Source of the DNA: Bolinopsis microptera | Taxonomy: Eukaryota; Ctenophora; Tentaculata; Lobata; Bolinopsidae | Direction of reading: 5' to 3' | DNA: 60,000 nt | Assembly: GCF_026151205.1 (NCBI RefSeq) | Contig: NC_087081.1 | Span: 1,299,386 to 1,359,385, forward strand | Shown here: positions 28,989 to 39,344 of the stretch, piece by piece | How positions within the stretch are numbered: the stretch's first letter is position 1 | Layout: every line of letters starts with the position of its first letter | The notes under the pieces: generated by a model | Databases searched by the model: none | Seen by the model: the letters and a program-made list of their open reading frames with translations, nothing else | Told to the model about the DNA's origin: nothing | Translations under genes and position numbers: made by a program

Positions 28989-30005
28989 GCCTTCTCCTTC
29001 TCCTTCTCCTCCTCCTCCTCCCCCTCCTCCTCCTCCTAGGTCGGACAAAAACGGACAAAAATGTTATGGAAATAAAATTTAGATGCTTCCTCCTTTTCCT
29101 CCTCCTCCTCCTCCTCCTCTTCCTCCTCAGCCCTCCTCAGCCTCCTTCTCCTTCTCCTCCTCCTCCTTCTCCTTCCAAGTCCTCCTCCTCCTCCTTCTCC
29201 TCTCCTCAGTCCTCATCCTTTTCAATATCCTCCTCAGTCCTCAATCCTCCTCATCCTCCTCCTCCTCCACCTCCTCCTCCTCCTCCTTCTCCTTCTCAGT
29301 CCCCCTCAGTCCTCCTCCTCCTCCTCTTCATTCTCCTCTTCCTTCCCAGTCCTCCTCCTCCTCCTCCTCTTCTTTCCCAGTCCTCCTCCTCCTTCTCCTC
29401 TTCTCAGTATCCTCTTCTCAGTCCTCATCCTCTTCAGTCCACAATCCTCCTCTTCATCCTCCTCTTCCTCCTCAGCCCTCCTCCTCCTTCTCCTCCTCAG
29501 CCATCCTCCTCCTCCTTCTCCTTCCCAGTCCTCCTCCTCCTCCTCCTCCTCCTCCTCCTCCTCCTCCTCCTCCTACTCCTCCTTCTCATCTTCTCAGTCC
29601 TCATCCTCTTCAGTCCTCCTCCTCAGTCCTTAATCCTCCGCATCCTCCTCCTCCTCCACCTCCTCAGCCCTCCCCCTCAGTCCTCCTCTTCCTCTTCATT
29701 CTCCTCTTCCTTCCTAGTCCTCCTCCTCCTTCTTCTCCTCTTCTTTCCCAGTCCTCCTCCTCCTTCTCCTCTTCTCGGTATCCTCTTCTCAGTCCTCAGT
29801 CCTCCTCCTTCTCATTCCTCCTCTTCAGTCCTCCTCCTCTCTTCCTCCTCAGTCCGTATATGTACGATACCTTCTCAGTCCTCAGTCCTCAGTCCTCAGT
29901 CCTCAGTCCTCCTTCTCCTCCTCCTCCTCAGTCCTCCTCCTCCTCAGTCTTCCTCCTCCTTCTCCTCAGTCCTCATCTATCTCAGTCCTCGTATGTACGA
30001 TACCT
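28989..30005. repeat. Polypyrimidine (CCT/CTT)n region
   Basis: About 1 kb almost entirely of C and T with CAG interruptions (CCTCAGTCCTC). It begins with the inverted complement of the purine array. Open frames here are low-complexity artefacts. Confidence 0.9.
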
Positions 30006-30258
30006 TCTCAGGTAAATAGAATTGCAGGACAACATTATGCTTCCAGACACTACATTGGTTGTTACACTAAGTTTGTGTATCCTAATTTTAAAACTCGTGT
30101 GGCCGCAGTCCTGATCTTGCTCCACACCACCAATAGTAATACGCGTATCGATTACTGCGTGCAAATTAATACGGGCATGGAACAGGTCACCCGTATTAAT
30201 TTTATTTCATAAATAAAAATTTCATATTTTTTTTACTGTATTAATTGGCCATGGAACT

Positions 30259-30297
<39 letters not shown>
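30259..30297. repeat. Poly(G) run of 39
   Basis: A homopolymer directly at the right end of the 3.1-kb TIR block. Length is unreliable in sequencing. Confidence 0.9.
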
Positions 30298-30298
<1 letters not shown>

Positions 30299-30393
30299 GT
30301 CCACTCTACCCATGATTATGGGTTTTGGTCAAATACAACATACGCATTACAGTATTACACGTGCTACATTAGAATGTTCGGAGAACAGTATGG

Positions 30394-30520
30394 GGTCCTT
30401 CACATATTACGTAATCAATATTTTAGCAATTTTGACCCCCCTCCCCCCTCTGTAATCAACCGTATTCAGGACCCGACCCCCCCCCCCCCCCCCCCCGACA
30501 GCAATTTTACGTAATCATGG
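30394..30520. mobile_element. Poly(C)-containing MITE copy
   Basis: The left end TTCACATATTACGTAATCA (from about 30399) and the right end TTTACGTAATCATGG are inverted. Two C-rich runs lie inside, one of about 20 uninterrupted C. Confidence 0.5.
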
Positions 30521-30801
30521 CCTGACTCCCCCTTAACGTTTTTCCCTAGAAAACACTTTTCTCTACGTTTCATGCTACTCTGATCATTGTTATGATATCT
30601 GGCCAAGCACCTTCTAAGTTCTAACCAAGCACCTTCTAAACTACTTACTAGTATATAAGTATAGCTCCGGATATTCGATCAATTTCTAAATTTTATCACT
30701 ATCAGTGTGGACTGTGGAATTTGAATTAAAATACTGTCAAACAGTTATTATTCTAGAGGGTAATCAACCGTAAGCAACCAAAAATCCTGGCTACGTGCCT
30801 G

Positions 30802-31306
30802 ACTGGCACCACTATTGTTCCTACTTGCAATTTTGAGATATTAGGGGACAACAGTCTTACAGTTACACAAATATGTATGTGCTCAAAACGTCAAACAATG
30901 CAGTCTGATAAATTCCTGAAATATCAACAGTTTCAAGGTTAAGAACAATAATAGACTTCCAAAGAAGTGTAATTGAAATGTTCAATTAACCGGTACAATA
31001 GCTTTGAAATTAAAAGTATCATTTCTTGTTATTATATCTATCTTTATATATATCTGAGGGACTCAGCTATAAAAAGCAGCTCAAATGGTCAGTACTAACA
31101 GTGTGCGTTCCTCAGTTGCCGGGACACAAGTCCGTTCTTTACGATCATAGCAGCTGAGGCTTCATACTTTTATTATAGTGTCACACCATGAGATCCGATT
31201 CATTTCAAATCGTTTGATCATTCCATGCCATGGTTTGATAATCATTAATCAGCCTTGACTTTCCTTGTGTTCTTTAACTTTCGTTCTGTCAAGCAGTAAA
31301 GTTTCG
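30802..31306 (+). repeat. Duplicated promoter/leader block, copy 2
   Basis: This is the second copy of 13047-13538, with its own TATAAAAA at 31068-31075 and the conserved GTGTGCGTTCCTCAGTTGCC start region. After TTCGCTCTTCGG the similarity stops before the ATG exon, so the coding part is absent or lies beyond unrelated DNA. Confidence 0.75.
31068..31075 (+). promoter_or_regulatory. TATA box of the orphan promoter copy
   Basis: TATAAAAA lies about 35 bases before the conserved initiator-like stretch. Whether it drives any transcript is unknown. Confidence 0.45.
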
Positions 31307-31744
31307 CTCTTCGGACCAAGTACCAACTCATTTTAAAACTAAAATCTGATACTTGATCTAAGTCTAATTATGATACAATATTTTATAAAATATGAACTAG
31401 ACTATCAAAGAAGCTGGAATAAAGCTTGCAGCTAGTTCTAACTTGGTCTGAAGTTCAATGCATGTGTTAACTAATAAATTCTCGTCGTTTTTGAATATAA
31501 GAGCAAACATTTGTCTCTTATTCTCCAGAAGCAGAATATTCTCCAGAAGCAGACTACTAGGAACTCCTTCACACTGAAACTGAGAACCCAAACAATTAGG
31601 TCAAATCTATAGTTGACTAAGGACGGTATTCAAGTATTCAGGATCCCTGGTACATATTTTCCTGCAATTTCGTACAAAGCACTTCTCTCACTTTCTTAAT
31701 AAGGCTTATTCAATCCTTCAGATTAAAGTTTATTATTTACCCTA
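31307..31744. other. No gene firmly recognised
   Basis: A minus-strand open frame (about 31397-31591, ending in PASLIV) follows an acceptor-like GGTTCTCAG, and its leucine-rich helical content could be a terminal exon. There is no homology that I can name and no linked exon. Confidence 0.25.
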
Positions 31745-33521
31745 GGACTGGAAATTTCCAGGACCGAAATTTTACAGTTTTTACTGAATTTCTCACCTGC
31801 AACCAATTAGTAAGTTAACCATACATTGCATATGACACGATTGAGGTGCTGGAAATTCATATCTTCCAAATTCTGTCCAATTTTCAAATATGACAATTTC
31901 TGAACACGAATTTGACAGATTGGATTGAATTTTTGCCCAGGGATCAATATAAGTCAGTTAATTGATGATGGTATGAAACCAAATTGAGGTACTGGAAGTC
32001 AAAATCCCGAAGAAAATTGAAAAATCATAATACTAAATCTAGCGGTTAAGTCACCTGACCCTGGTGAAGTATTGGGAACATGCGACTCATAATGTACAGA
32101 AAAGAGGGTTCCTTGCAAACTAGGGTGCCTTGGTCTGTACAGGCTCAAAAAATTCTTTCGAAACAGCACTAGACTGCTCCTTAATAACAAAACGAAAATT
32201 CATATTTTCCAAATTCTGTCCCATTTTACAGTTTTGACTGAATTTATCACCTGCAACCAATTAGTAAGTCAACTATAGGTGGCATATGACACGATTGAGG
32301 TGCTGGAAGTTTGATTTCGGTCGGAGGAAGCCCATAGCAGAAAGCTTAACAAAACGAAAAGTTGTATTTTCAAAAGTCTGTCCCATTTTCAAATATGAAA
32401 TTTTCTGAACACAAATTTGACAGATTAGATGAAATTTTTGCCCAGAAACCAATTAGTCAGTCAATTGATGATGGTATGAAACCAAATTGGGGTACTGGAA
32501 GTCAAAATCCCGAATAAAATTGTAAAATCATATTGTCCCAATCTCTGTCCCATTTTCAGTTTTGGAAGATGAAATTTCCAGGACCGAAATTTTACAGTTT
32601 TGACTGAATTTCTCACCTGCAACCAATTAGTAAGTCAACTATAGGTGGCATATGACACGATTGAGGTGCTGGAAGTTTGATTTCGGTCGGAGGAAGCCCA
32701 CAGCAGAAAGCTTAACAAAAGGAAAAGTTGTATTTTCAAAAGTCTATCCCATTTTCAAATATGAAATTTTCTGAACACAAATTTGACAGATTGTATGAAA
32801 TTTTTGGCCAAAAACCAATTAGTCAGTCAATTGATGATGGTATGAAACCAAATTGGGGTACTGGAAGTCAAAATCCCGAATAAAATTGTAAAATCATATT
32901 GTCCCAATCTCTGTCCCATTTTCAGTTTTTGAAGATGAAATTTCCAGGACCGAAATTTTACAGTTTTGACAGAATTTCTCACCTGCAACCAATTAGTAAG
33001 TCAACTATAGGTGGCATATGACACTATTGAGGTGCTGGAAATTCATATCTTCCAAATTCTGTCCAATTTTCAAATATGACAATTTCTGGAACACGAATTT
33101 GACAGATTGGATTGAATTTTTGCCCAGGGATCAATATAAGTCAGTTAATTGATGATGGTATGAAACCAAATTGAGGTACTGGAAGTCAAAATCCCGAAGA
33201 AAATTGAAAAATCATAATACTAAATCTAGCGGTTAAGTCACCTGACCCTGGTGAAGTATTGGGAACATGCGACTCATAATGTACAGAAAAGAGGGTTCCT
33301 TGCAAACTAGGGTGCCTTGGTCTGTACAGGCTCAAAAAATTCTTTCGAAACAGCACTAGACTGCTCCTTAATAACAAAACGAAAATTCATATTTTCCAAA
33401 TTCTGTCCCATTTTACAGTTTTGACTGAATTTATCACCTGCAACCAATTAGTAAGTCAACTATAGGTGGCATATGACACGATTGAGGTGCTGGAAGTTTG
33501 ATTTCGGTCGGAGGAAGCCCA
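31745..33521. repeat. 366-bp satellite, left part
   Basis: Units run from CACCTGCAACCAATTAGTAA through GGTGCTGGAAGTTTGATTTC to CCAGGACCGAAATTTTACAG; the landmark GTTTTGAC recurs at 32231, 32597 and 32963. Two units carry an extra module (about 32010-32200 and 33197-33387, almost identical) that includes CTAGCGGTTAAGTCACCTGA and GGGAACATGCGACTC, reminiscent of tRNA A and B boxes. The identical minus-strand ORFs in that module are not supported as genes. Confidence 0.9.
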
Positions 33522-34064
33522 TGATAAAAGGCTCTTTTCCTTTATATTTTGTTCTGCAAGGTGACAAGGGAAAATACTTCAATTTGAATAAACCGTTAAG
33601 AATTGTAATTAAAATATCTCAGAGTTCCTCAAATACCATGTCAATAATTCGAATAGCCTAGTAAACATTAACTGTAAACGTCTGCTGTATCCAAACCAAA
33701 AAGTGTCCTGCCATCCAACAGGCCCACTCTTAAATATCCTTAGATAGTATAAACAATCTCCCACTCGTTTAGCAATTCCTAAACAAATCCCAAACTATCC
33801 TCCTTGTAACCAAAACAGAGGTGTTAAAATGCACCCTCTGATAATCAAAACAGAGATGTTAAAATAAACTTTCTGTTTCCCTAAAACTCTCTGCTCTTAA
33901 CAATATCTTTAACTATCCTCCTATAGCCAAAACAGAGTTGTTAAACTGAACTCTCTGCACTACCCTGCTGTACTAAATGTCGTACACTAATAAATGCCCT
34001 AAAATACTACGGTAAAATACAGTTTAATGTCTAGTACTAAAACTGCTAAAACGAGTGTATAACA
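33522..34064 (-). repeat. LTR (3' LTR in element orientation)
   Basis: 543 bp, starting TGATAAAAGG and ending GTGTATAACA on the plus strand. It matches the other LTR apart from two substitutions, near 33613 and 33839. Confidence 0.9.
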
Positions 34065-34661
34065 TATCCTCCCCACAAAATTTTGTGGAAGTTTTCCCGT
34101 TGCAATTGCAATGGATAACTTTACAAATTCTAATATATATCAAATCTACCTACAAAGTGTTTTTTAAAACCCACATAAAATTGAGAGAAAAAAAATGTGT
34201 CTCTCTTGCTATTAAAACTGGCACCAAAGCTGCCCAAAATCATTGTCATCACCAAGTTGAAAATAACCATGTTCTAATGATGTAAAGATTAGTACTACTG
34301 TAAGTAAAGTGTTGTTATGATTCAAACTGAATGTAAAAAAGAGGTAGCTAATCTCCAGAATACGGTAGGAATCAACACTCAGGATCCTAGTAATACAATA
34401 TGACTGTTAAAACGGAAAGGGCAACAACAAGGTCTATCTTTACGATATACTGTTCAAATTCCGGATACCGTGATATTGTTGTGAATATTTAAACAAAATA
34501 CCATTGTTTTTAATTGTAGTTAACTCATAAGAGCAAAACAAGATTACCACAAAATACCATTGTGCACAATAATTAATATATATATATATATATATATATC
34601 ACGTAAATAACCTTTCAGGCTATCTTACTTAAATAAAGTTATTCCAGGAATCTCACCTGTA

Positions 34662-35481
34662 CTAAACGTACTTCGGTTTATTCCTTCTCGGTCTGAGTTC
34701 GTACTTTCTCCTCGGATTTCTGCCGTCTTCCTCACGACCTATCTCAGCAAGAGTAAGTCCTCTACTATCTATTTCTCCGAAGTGCATATTTCCCTCTCTG
34801 CTTGGTCCAGCAGATGCAGCCGCTACTTCCGGACTAGAGTCAATGTTTTGAGATTGACTTGAATCTAGTGCATCGTGAAAAGATTCGGTGGTGTCTGCAC
34901 TTAGATTTAATTGTGGATCTTCTTCCTGACGCGGTACATCGTTGAGCGATGAGTTTACTATCGTGTCATCCAATCCTCGTTCCTCCTCTTCCACCACAAT
35001 AGCCGGATCTCCGCTCCCAACTTCAGTTTGTGGTACATCATTTCCAGAACTTGAGAGACTCACTGGTGCTGACGCTTCTCCTCCACTTTTACTGATCTTA
35101 GATGAGGGACAAGGAATTCCTTGATCCCTCTTCTTCTTCCGACTCCTCGTGATGATGTGATAATCATCTGAATCATCTGAATCATCTGAATCATCTGAAT
35201 CATCTGAATCACTATCAGTGACCACGCTCACTTCACTCACGTTGCCTTCACTTTTCCCAGAACAACCGTTGGGAAATCCCACAGCCGCTCCAGGAATCTT
35301 TGTGAGTGGCTCTCCCCCTTTATAAGGTTTCATCTTCGTGATGCTGGTTACCTTCTTCTCCTGTCCCACCTGTCTCTCGTTCAGCTTTGATTTTCTCTCG
35401 TTCAGCTTTGATTTTCTCCAACTCCTCTTTTGCTTCAGCCGCTGCTGCAGCCTTTTCTTCCTTGTCACTGCAACTAGTCAT
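34662..35481 (-). pseudogene. Gag-like start and C-terminal tail in different frames
   Basis: From ATG 35481 a 53-codon frame gives an Ala/Glu/Lys-rich coiled-coil start (MTSCSDKEEK; KIKAERE twice) and stops at 35320. A second frame runs open to 34662. It carries an SD-rich run (DSDDSDDSDD), a basic RSRKKKR patch and long acidic Ser-rich stretches, and ends in KYELRPRRNKPKYV. That ending resembles the basic C-terminal tail of Ty3-type Pol proteins. I read this as a deletion derivative in which an N-terminal Gag piece is followed, out of frame, by the element's 3' coding tail. It could instead be a two-ORF arrangement using frameshifting. The part of the second frame upstream of about 35340 overlaps the first frame and is probably not translated. 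Confidence 0.5.
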
Positions 35482-35534
35482 CTATGCTCAATTCACTTCG
35501 AGGGCATTAACCAATTGATTAATCAGGCTCCAGT

Positions 35535-36077
35535 TGATAAAAGGCTCTTTTCCTTTATATTTTGTTCTGCAAGGTGACAAGGGAAAATACTTCAATTTGA
35601 ATAAACCGTTAAGAATTGTAATTACAATATCTCAGAGTTCCTCAAATACCATGTCAATAATTCGAATAGCCTAGTAAACATTAACTGTAAACGTCTGCTG
35701 TATCCAAACCAAAAAGTGTCCTGCCATCCAACAGGCCCACTCTTAAATATCCTTAGATAGTATAAACAATCTCCCACTCGTTTAGCAATTCCTAAACAAA
35801 TCCCAAACTATCCTCCTTGTAACCAAAACAGAGGTGTTAAAATGCACCCTCTGACAATCAAAACAGAGATGTTAAAATAAACTTTCTGTTTCCCTAAAAC
35901 TCTCTGCTCTTAACAATATCTTTAACTATCCTCCTATAGCCAAAACAGAGTTGTTAAACTGAACTCTCTGCACTACCCTGCTGTACTAAATGTCGTACAC
36001 TAATAAATGCCCTAAAATACTACGGTAAAATACAGTTTAATGTCTAGTACTAAAACTGCTAAAACGAGTGTATAACA
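35535..36077 (-). repeat. LTR (5' LTR in element orientation)
   Basis: 543 bp, the partner of 33522-34064. It lies immediately upstream, on the minus strand, of the primer-site candidate and the Gag-like ATG. Confidence 0.9.
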
Positions 36078-36081
36078 CCCA

Positions 36082-36976
36082 CAGCAGAAAGCTTAACAAA
36101 AGGAAAAGTTGTATTTTCAAAAGTCTGTCCCATTTTCAAATATCATATTGTCCCAATCTCTGTCCCATTTTCAGTTTTTGAAGATGAAATATCCAGGACC
36201 CATTTTCAAATATGAAATTTTCTGAACACAAATTTGACAGATTAGATGAAATTTTTGCCCAGAAACCAATTAGTCAGTCAATTGATGATGGTATGAAACC
36301 AAATTGGGGTACTGGAAGTCAAAATCCCGAATAAAATTGTAAAATCATATTGTCCCAATCTCTGTCCCATTTTCAGTTTTTGAAGATGAAATTTCCAGGA
36401 CCGAAATTTTACAGTTTTGACAGAATTTCTCACCTGCAACCAATTAGTAAGTCAACTATAGGTGGCATATGACAAGATTGAGGTGCTGGAAGTTTGATTT
36501 CGGTCGGAGGAAGCCCACAGCAGAAAGCTTAACAAAACGAAAAGTTTTATTTTCAAAAGTCTGTCCCATTTTCAAATATGAAATTTTCTGAACACAAATT
36601 TGACAGATTAGATGAAATTTTTGCCCAGAAACCAATTAGTCAGTCAATTGATGATGGTATGAAACCAAATTGGGGTACTGAAAGTCAAAATCCCAAATAA
36701 AATTGTAAAATCATATTGTCCCAATCTCTGTCCCATTTTCAGTTTTGGAAGATGAAATTTCCAGGACCGAAATTTTACAGTTTTGACTGAATTTCTCACC
36801 TGCAACCAATTAGTAAGTCAACTATAGGTGGCATATGACACGATTGAGGTGCTGGAAGTTTGATTTCGGTCGGAGGAAGCCCACAGCAGAAAGCTTAACA
36901 AAAGGAAAAGTTGTATTTTCAAAAGTCTGTCCCATTTTCAAATATGAAATTTTCTGAACACAAATTTGACAGATTG
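36082..36976. repeat. 366-bp satellite, right part
   Basis: Continuation of the same satellite after the LTR element, with one rearranged junction at about 36135-36200. It ends abruptly in the CAAATTTGACAGATT part of a unit where a different repeat begins. Confidence 0.9.
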
Positions 36977-38811
36977 TGTAAGCCGTGACCGGGCAAGAGA
37001 TATGGTCTATAGTAAGAGATTTTCCATTAAATTATTGTACCAGTATAGTAAGGTTCTAAGAAAGAACATATTTTGTAAAGTTGTGTAAGCAGTGATTAAT
37101 TGAGATAATTTAGGGTAATATTGTGTAATATGTAGATAGTGTAATGATTATAATAAGGCGGTCGTGGGGTCCAGTATGTGACGGTAGTATTTTGGGCATA
37201 TATTAGTAGTCGACAGTTATTGCAGTTTAAGTGCAGAGAGGTCAGTTTAACATATGTTTGGTCAGTACGAGGTTGAGTTATGGAGTGTTTACAGAATACT
37301 AGTGTTACAATGTTGCGGCTATCGACAGGATAGTTTGAGATTCCCGGGAAATGGTAGATTGTTTAGACTATCAGGGGCGAGAGGAAAATACGATTAGCCT
37401 TTTGAGATAGGGAGTGCCAGTTTACCCGATCGAGAGGGGGGTCATTTTGATACCGGGCAGGTTCTGTAGCTAGAACCTGTTAAGGTTAGGTCGTTTAGTT
37501 AGGTAGATGGTTATAGTGGTAAGTATAATATTGGCGGCCGTAGAATAGTGGAGCATTACGTAGTTACTATTATCAGGCTTGGTTGTGGCCGGGGTCAACA
37601 ATGGTTGGTCCGACACCAGGGGATGTCTTGACAACACTGGGCTCTGGCAGAGCGAGAGTCAGCAATGGTTGACTCAGATAGGTAAAGCGAGACTAAGAGT
37701 AAGAGCTCGGGAGAAATAGTCAGCACTGGTTGACTTAGACAGATAAAGCTAGACTAAGAATAAGAGCCCGGGAGGAATAGTCAGCAATGGTTGACTCAGA
37801 TAGATAAGGCTAGACTAAGAGTAAGAGCCCGGGAGGAATAGTCAGCACTGGTTGACTCGGATAGGTAAAGCTAAATTAAGAATAAGAGCCCGGGAGGAAT
37901 AGTCAGCACTGGTTGACTTAGACAGATAAGGCTAGACTAAGAGTAAGAGCCCGGGAGGAATAGTCAGCACTGGTTGACTTAGACAGATAAGGCTAGACTA
38001 AGAGTAAGAGCCCGGGAGGAATAGTCAGCACTGGTTGACTTAGACAGATAAGGCTAGACTAAGAGTAAGAGCCCGGGAGGAATAGTCAGCACTGGTTGAC
38101 TTAGACAGATAAGGCTAGACTAAGAGTAAGAGCCCGGGAGGAATAGTCAGCAATGGTTGACTCAGATAGGTAAAGCTAGATTAAGGGCAGGATTAACGGC
38201 AGGAAGTGTGTTGCGTAATATTTGAGGCAGTATGAATCGGAGTAATTAGGAATTTGTTGCATAGTATTTGAGGCAATATGAGTCTAAGTGACTAAGCGTT
38301 GGTTGAGCAAATATTCGATTATTCATTGTTCAGTTAAGTACCTTGGGCACCTTTATTATACCCCTTGTTTGCATTCTCACCCTATTCGATAGAAGGTCAT
38401 GGTTGATACCGGACTAGTGTAAGGGACCAGGACCAGTTATGGTTGGGGCCTGGTGAGCACGGATGGAACGTGTCGTTAGAGGTTTAGAATCGACAATGGT
38501 TGATTCAGGGCGTCTAGATCAGAGCAAGAGGAAGAACCAACAGTGGTTGTTTCAGGGCACCTAGATTAGGCACGGTCAAGGCGAGTTGACCGTTCTATCC
38601 GTGTTTTAGGTTGCAGCGCTAGATCGCTGGGCGTTTATGGGCGATACGAGTCTGGTTAATTAGGATTTGAAGTAGAGGTTGTCGAATTATTCATTGGGTT
38701 GTTTCATAGTTTAATTTTGTTTACCCTTTATTATCCCGCTCGTTTCCATTGTCCAAACCCTTAATTAAATGCAAATAAACTTCGAACCGGGAAGCAAGTG
38801 TCCACTGCTTA
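36977..38811 (+). mobile_element. Possible long LTR with internal 61-bp repeats
   Basis: The segment starts TGTAAGCCGTGACC and ends CACTGCTTACA, with inverted TGTAAGC/GCTTACA ends as in LTRs, and has AATAAA about 40 bases before its end. At 37653-38176 it contains about nine 61-bp units (AAGAGCCCGGGAGGAATAGT and on). The left edge cuts a satellite unit, but no target duplication or partner LTR is seen in the window. Confidence 0.4.
37653..38176 (+). repeat. 61-bp tandem repeat, about nine copies
   Basis: Units contain GTCAGCACTGGTTGACTTAG, GATAAGGCTAGACTAAGAG and AGCCCGGG. Looser relatives of the GACAATGGTTGATTCAGG part recur at 38485-38560. Confidence 0.9.
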
Positions 38812-39344
38812 CAGCTCTTCAGTGGAATTAAGTAGAAGCTTTTCAACGTTCAGTTGATTATCCAGATAATCAAACGTAGGTAAGAAGATCTGAGGAACCA
38901 AGCTATATTTTCCTGTGAAATGGAATATTATTTAAATTTGTTTGAAAAATATAAAATAGAGGGTGCCCTCACGTATCTGACAGTACCGAACAATAATAAG
39001 CTTGGAGAGATTTGCTTTTCTTAGAAAATTTATTTGATCGACTCTCTTCTGTTCAGAGAGAGAAATAAGAAAGGTATTTAATAAAAGCAATTAAGGGAAA
39101 TGGTATTTATGGTACTGCCATCCCAGTCGTTGGGATACTGGGTCGTCGTTTACACTCCTCTGATAATTTCAATAAACTGAACAAAATTCCAATTTTTGAT
39201 ACAAATTCTTTTTAATAAGCTAATAAGGAATAGGAATTGAAATATTTTTGTGGTTACAATGTTTATAAAAATTGTCAATTATCTTCGGAGTGTGCCCGTT
39301 CATCAGCGAGCAGTCGTCATAATGAAATATTGCAACTTAACCCT
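38812..39344. other. No feature recognised
   Basis: Single-copy-looking AT-rich DNA between the LTR-like segment and the 56-bp array. Confidence 0.4.

Larger units (their letters stand above)
27127..30258. mobile_element. 3.1-kb block with 16-bp inverted ends, filled with simple repeats
   Basis: AGTTCCATGGCCAATT at 27127-27142 recurs inverted at 30243-30258. Close to the ends are palindromes of the type CACTGTATTAATACAGTG (27149, 27204 and 27264 areas) and TACTGTATTAATTGG. Inside are GGACAAAAAC tandem units (27478-27536 and 29042-29060) and then the purine/pyrimidine arrays. A CCCTTT-like left edge recalls piggyBac termini, but no TTAA duplication or transposase is seen. Confidence 0.4.
33522..36077 (-). 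mobile_element. Young non-autonomous LTR retrotransposon
   Basis: 543-bp LTRs at 33522-34064 and 35535-36077 begin TG and end CA. Only two differences are visible between them. The target duplication CCCA lies at 33518-33521 and 36078-36081, and joining the flanks restores the satellite unit. On the minus strand a polypurine tract (TGTGGGGAGGATA) directly precedes the 3' LTR at 34065, and a TGGAGCCTGATTAATC primer-site candidate follows the 5' LTR after two bases. The internal region is only 1.47 kb and lacks protease, RT, RNase H and an intact integrase. Confidence 0.9.

Noticed and set aside
27414-29058. 544- and 467-residue Ser/Phe and Leu ORFs
   Set aside because: Translation of a hexanucleotide array; no non-repetitive domain, promoter or splice context.
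29066-30019. Two overlapping plus-strand Pro/Ser/Leu ORFs of about 310 residues
   Set aside because: Polypyrimidine DNA without stops. Both frames look the same in composition.
31999-33377. Two identical 63-residue minus-strand ORFs
   Set aside because: Identity is explained by satellite duplication; no start context or domain.
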